Source of the DNA: CAYPOY01 sp964412395
Lineage (GTDB): Bacteria; Chloroflexota; Anaerolineae; B4-G1
Reading direction: 5' to 3'
NCBI GenBank assembly: GCA_964412395.1
Contig: CAYPOY010000308.1
Coordinates: 1-6,400, forward strand
Length of the DNA stretch: 6,400 nt
The notes below the pieces were generated by a model. It did no database searches, was not told the origin of the DNA, and saw nothing but the letters and a program-made list of their open reading frames with translations. The position numbers and the translations under genes are program-made. The first letter of the stretch is position 1. The number at the start of each line of letters is the position of its first letter. Positions 5,987 through 6,400 of the stretch are shown here, piece after piece.

Positions 5987-6255
5987 GATTCTTTGAACGC
6001 CTGATGGGCCGCCGTGATAAGTCGTCGAGCGGGAGGGTCGCCAAGGAGCGGCTACGCCTGGTGCTGGCTCACGACCGTGCTGACATCTCGCCTGCGTTAC
6101 TGGACACGCTCAAAGACGAAATCGTCGCTGTGATTTCGCGCCACGTCGCTATTGACGCCGATGGTGTTCAAGTGACTTTTTCCCAGAGTGCGCGCGAATC
6201 GAGCCTGGTCGCTGACATTCCCTTGTTGACCGGGAGCAGGAAGCGCAGGAAGTAG
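5983..6255 (+). CDS. minE: Cell division topological specificity factor MinE
   Basis: MinE stimulates MinD ATPase and drives MinC/MinD off the membrane, confining their inhibition to the poles. The product has 90 residues, close to the usual 80-90. The N-terminal amphipathic membrane-binding stretch is MRFFERLMG. The anti-MinCD region, VAKERLRLVLAHDR (19-32), matches the AKERLQ-type contact helix of known MinE. It is followed by the topological specificity domain with the segment LKDEIVAVISRHVAID and the final strand DIPLL. The tail is strongly basic (GSRKRRK). The start overlaps the minD stop as ATGA, after a G-rich stretch (5972-5978) that may act as the ribosome binding site. Having all three Min proteins means a MinE-type system rather than the MinJ/DivIVA type. 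Confidence 0.95.
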   Translation: MRFFERLMGRRDKSSSGRVAKERLRLVLAHDRADISPALLDTLKDEIVAVISRHVAIDADGVQVTFSQSARESSLVADIPLLTGSRKRRK

Positions 6256-6256
6256 G

Positions 6257-6400
6257 ATGACTGGGTTTCGTATCTGGCGCCATTTTGACTACGTGCTGCT
6301 CGTGGTTACCGTTCTGCTGACCGCCTACGGCGTGCTGATGATCTACAGCGCCAACCTGGGCAGCCTGGATCCCGATCTAGCCGACCTTTGGCGGCGACAG
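6257..6400 (+). CDS. rodA: RodA/FtsW-family glycosyltransferase, N-terminal fragment (cut by window end)
   Basis: SEDS-family proteins are membrane glycosyltransferases that polymerise lipid II into glycan strands. RodA acts with PBP2 in elongation and FtsW with PBP3 in division. Only 48 codons are visible: a short N-terminus (MTGFRIWRHFDY), a first membrane helix (VLLVVTVLLTAYGVLMIYSA) and the start of the first external loop. The D-x-x-L...YGxxMIYSA pattern is typical of the family's first helix. The ATG is 1 nt after the minE stop, with AGGA at 6247-6250 as ribosome binding site. The name rodA rather than ftsW is inferred from the neighbouring mrdA and mreBCD; the visible part alone cannot separate the two. 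Confidence 0.85.
   Translation, partial: MTGFRIWRHFDYVLLVVTVLLTAYGVLMIYSANLGSLDPDLADLWRRQ

Overview
The window carries a cell-shape and division-site cluster, read entirely on the + strand: mreB (5' end missing), mreC, mreD, mrdA (PBP2), a 356-nt intergenic stretch, then minC, minD, minE and the first 48 codons of a rodA/ftsW-family gene. The combination means a rod-shaped or filamentous bacterium. The GC-rich codon use and the wording of several proteins suggest Chloroflexota (Anaerolineae-like). Examples are the Cys-rich PBP2 transpeptidase domain with FYCW, HSCD and FCDN segments, and the MinC and RodA N-terminal wording. This placement rests on remembered family resemblance, not on a search.

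Positions 1-4093 form a tight elongasome operon. MreB filaments guide wall growth from the cytoplasm. MreC and MreD are the membrane and periplasmic scaffold. PBP2 is the transpeptidase that works with the RodA glycosyltransferase, whose gene starts at 6257. mreD and mrdA overlap as GTGA. mreD has an excellent Shine-Dalgarno sequence at 1601-1608, but the codon at the correct distance is ATA rather than ATG/GTG/TTG.

Positions 4094-4449 hold no convincing gene. They contain a compact 172-bp element (4189-4360) with 12-bp terminal inverted repeats (11/12 matching) and a perfect 8-bp flanking direct repeat. Its interior has a perfect 20-bp tandem duplication and a strong stem-loop. It looks like a non-autonomous MITE, possibly mobilised by an IS66-like transposase. 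It lies between the mre/mrd genes and the min genes.

Positions 4450-6255 encode a complete Min system. MinD is the membrane-cycling ATPase, MinC the FtsZ inhibitor and MinE the topological factor. minD and minE overlap by 4 nt (ATGA), and rodA starts 1 nt after minE. Lateral wall synthesis (MreBCD, PBP2, RodA) and mid-cell placement (MinCDE) are therefore encoded together. No wholly new system is seen. The points most worth checking are the MITE-like insertion, the ATA start of mreD and a duplicated Cys-containing insert in MreC.
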